In this document: piece by piece, positions 5,781 through 5,835 of the stretch
Numbering within the stretch: the stretch's first letter is position 1
How the letters are laid out: every line of letters starts with the position of its first letter
Assembly: GCA_028678445.1 (NCBI GenBank)
Contig: JAJRDJ010000062.1
Span: 1-5,835, forward strand
Direction of reading: 5' to 3'
DNA: 5,835 nucleotides
DNA from: Methylococcaceae bacterium
GTDB lineage: Bacteria; Pseudomonadota; Gammaproteobacteria; Methylococcales; Methylococcaceae
Notes under the pieces: model-generated
The model's database searches: none
What the model saw: the letters and a program-made list of their open reading frames with translations, nothing else
What the model was told of the DNA's origin: nothing
Translations under genes and position numbers: made by a program

Positions 5781-5835
5781 ATCCGGCCCGGCCCTTTCGC
5801 ACCCCAGAGTGTCGCCCGAAGGACGCACGGTCAAG

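Larger units (their letters stand above)
5602..5835 (+). other. Non-coding tail after cpdA, no gene recognised
   Basis: These 234 bases run to the window edge. On the + strand only a 27-codon ATG frame (5665-5748) exists, with no ribosome binding site or recognisable family. On the - strand two frames stay open for about 55 codons from the right edge, but their arginine-rich, cysteine-containing translations match nothing I recognise and are expected by chance in G+C-rich DNA. The stretch holds the distal half of the stem-loop at 5590-5651 and two copies of a short repeat at 5644-5662 and 5762-5780. It is likely intergenic, and the next gene lies beyond the window. Confidence 0.5.

Overview
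This window carries six genes, all on the + strand, and reads as ordinary chromosomal housekeeping DNA. Base composition is by eye in the high 50s percent G+C. The protein sequences and the xseB-ispA-dxs order point to a gammaproteobacterium. It is probably outside the Enterobacterales, perhaps among sulfur-oxidising or purple-sulfur lineages, but that placement is inference from protein character, not a search. I see no insertion sequence, phage gene, CRISPR array, tRNA or rRNA.

Layout: (1) 21-875, a two-domain rhodanese of the 3-mercaptopyruvate sulfurtransferase type (sseA). (2) 876-1012, a spacer with a possible weak terminator, an extended -10 promoter and a small hairpin at the predicted mRNA 5' end. 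(3) 1013-4720, a compact run of xseB, ispA, dxs and apt. xseB and ispA overlap by 14 nt, ispA and dxs are separated by 171 nt, and dxs and apt share one base (TGATG). (4) After 74 nt, cpdA at 4795-5601. (5) 5602-5835, a non-coding tail with a stem-loop spanning the cpdA stop and two copies of a short repeat.

How the genes work together: dxs makes 1-deoxy-D-xylulose 5-phosphate, the first step of the MEP isoprenoid pathway. ispA condenses the resulting C5 units into farnesyl diphosphate for quinones and the undecaprenyl carrier. xseB is the small subunit of exonuclease VII and travels with ispA in many proteobacteria without an obvious metabolic link. The two following genes both yield AMP: apt from adenine plus PRPP, and cpdA from cAMP.

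I found no convincing new biological system. The items worth a second look are small: the one-base dxs/apt junction and AMP-forming gene pair, the leader hairpin before xseB, the structure at the cpdA 3' end, and the CAAC-N5-GCCTAACCCG repeat in the tail.
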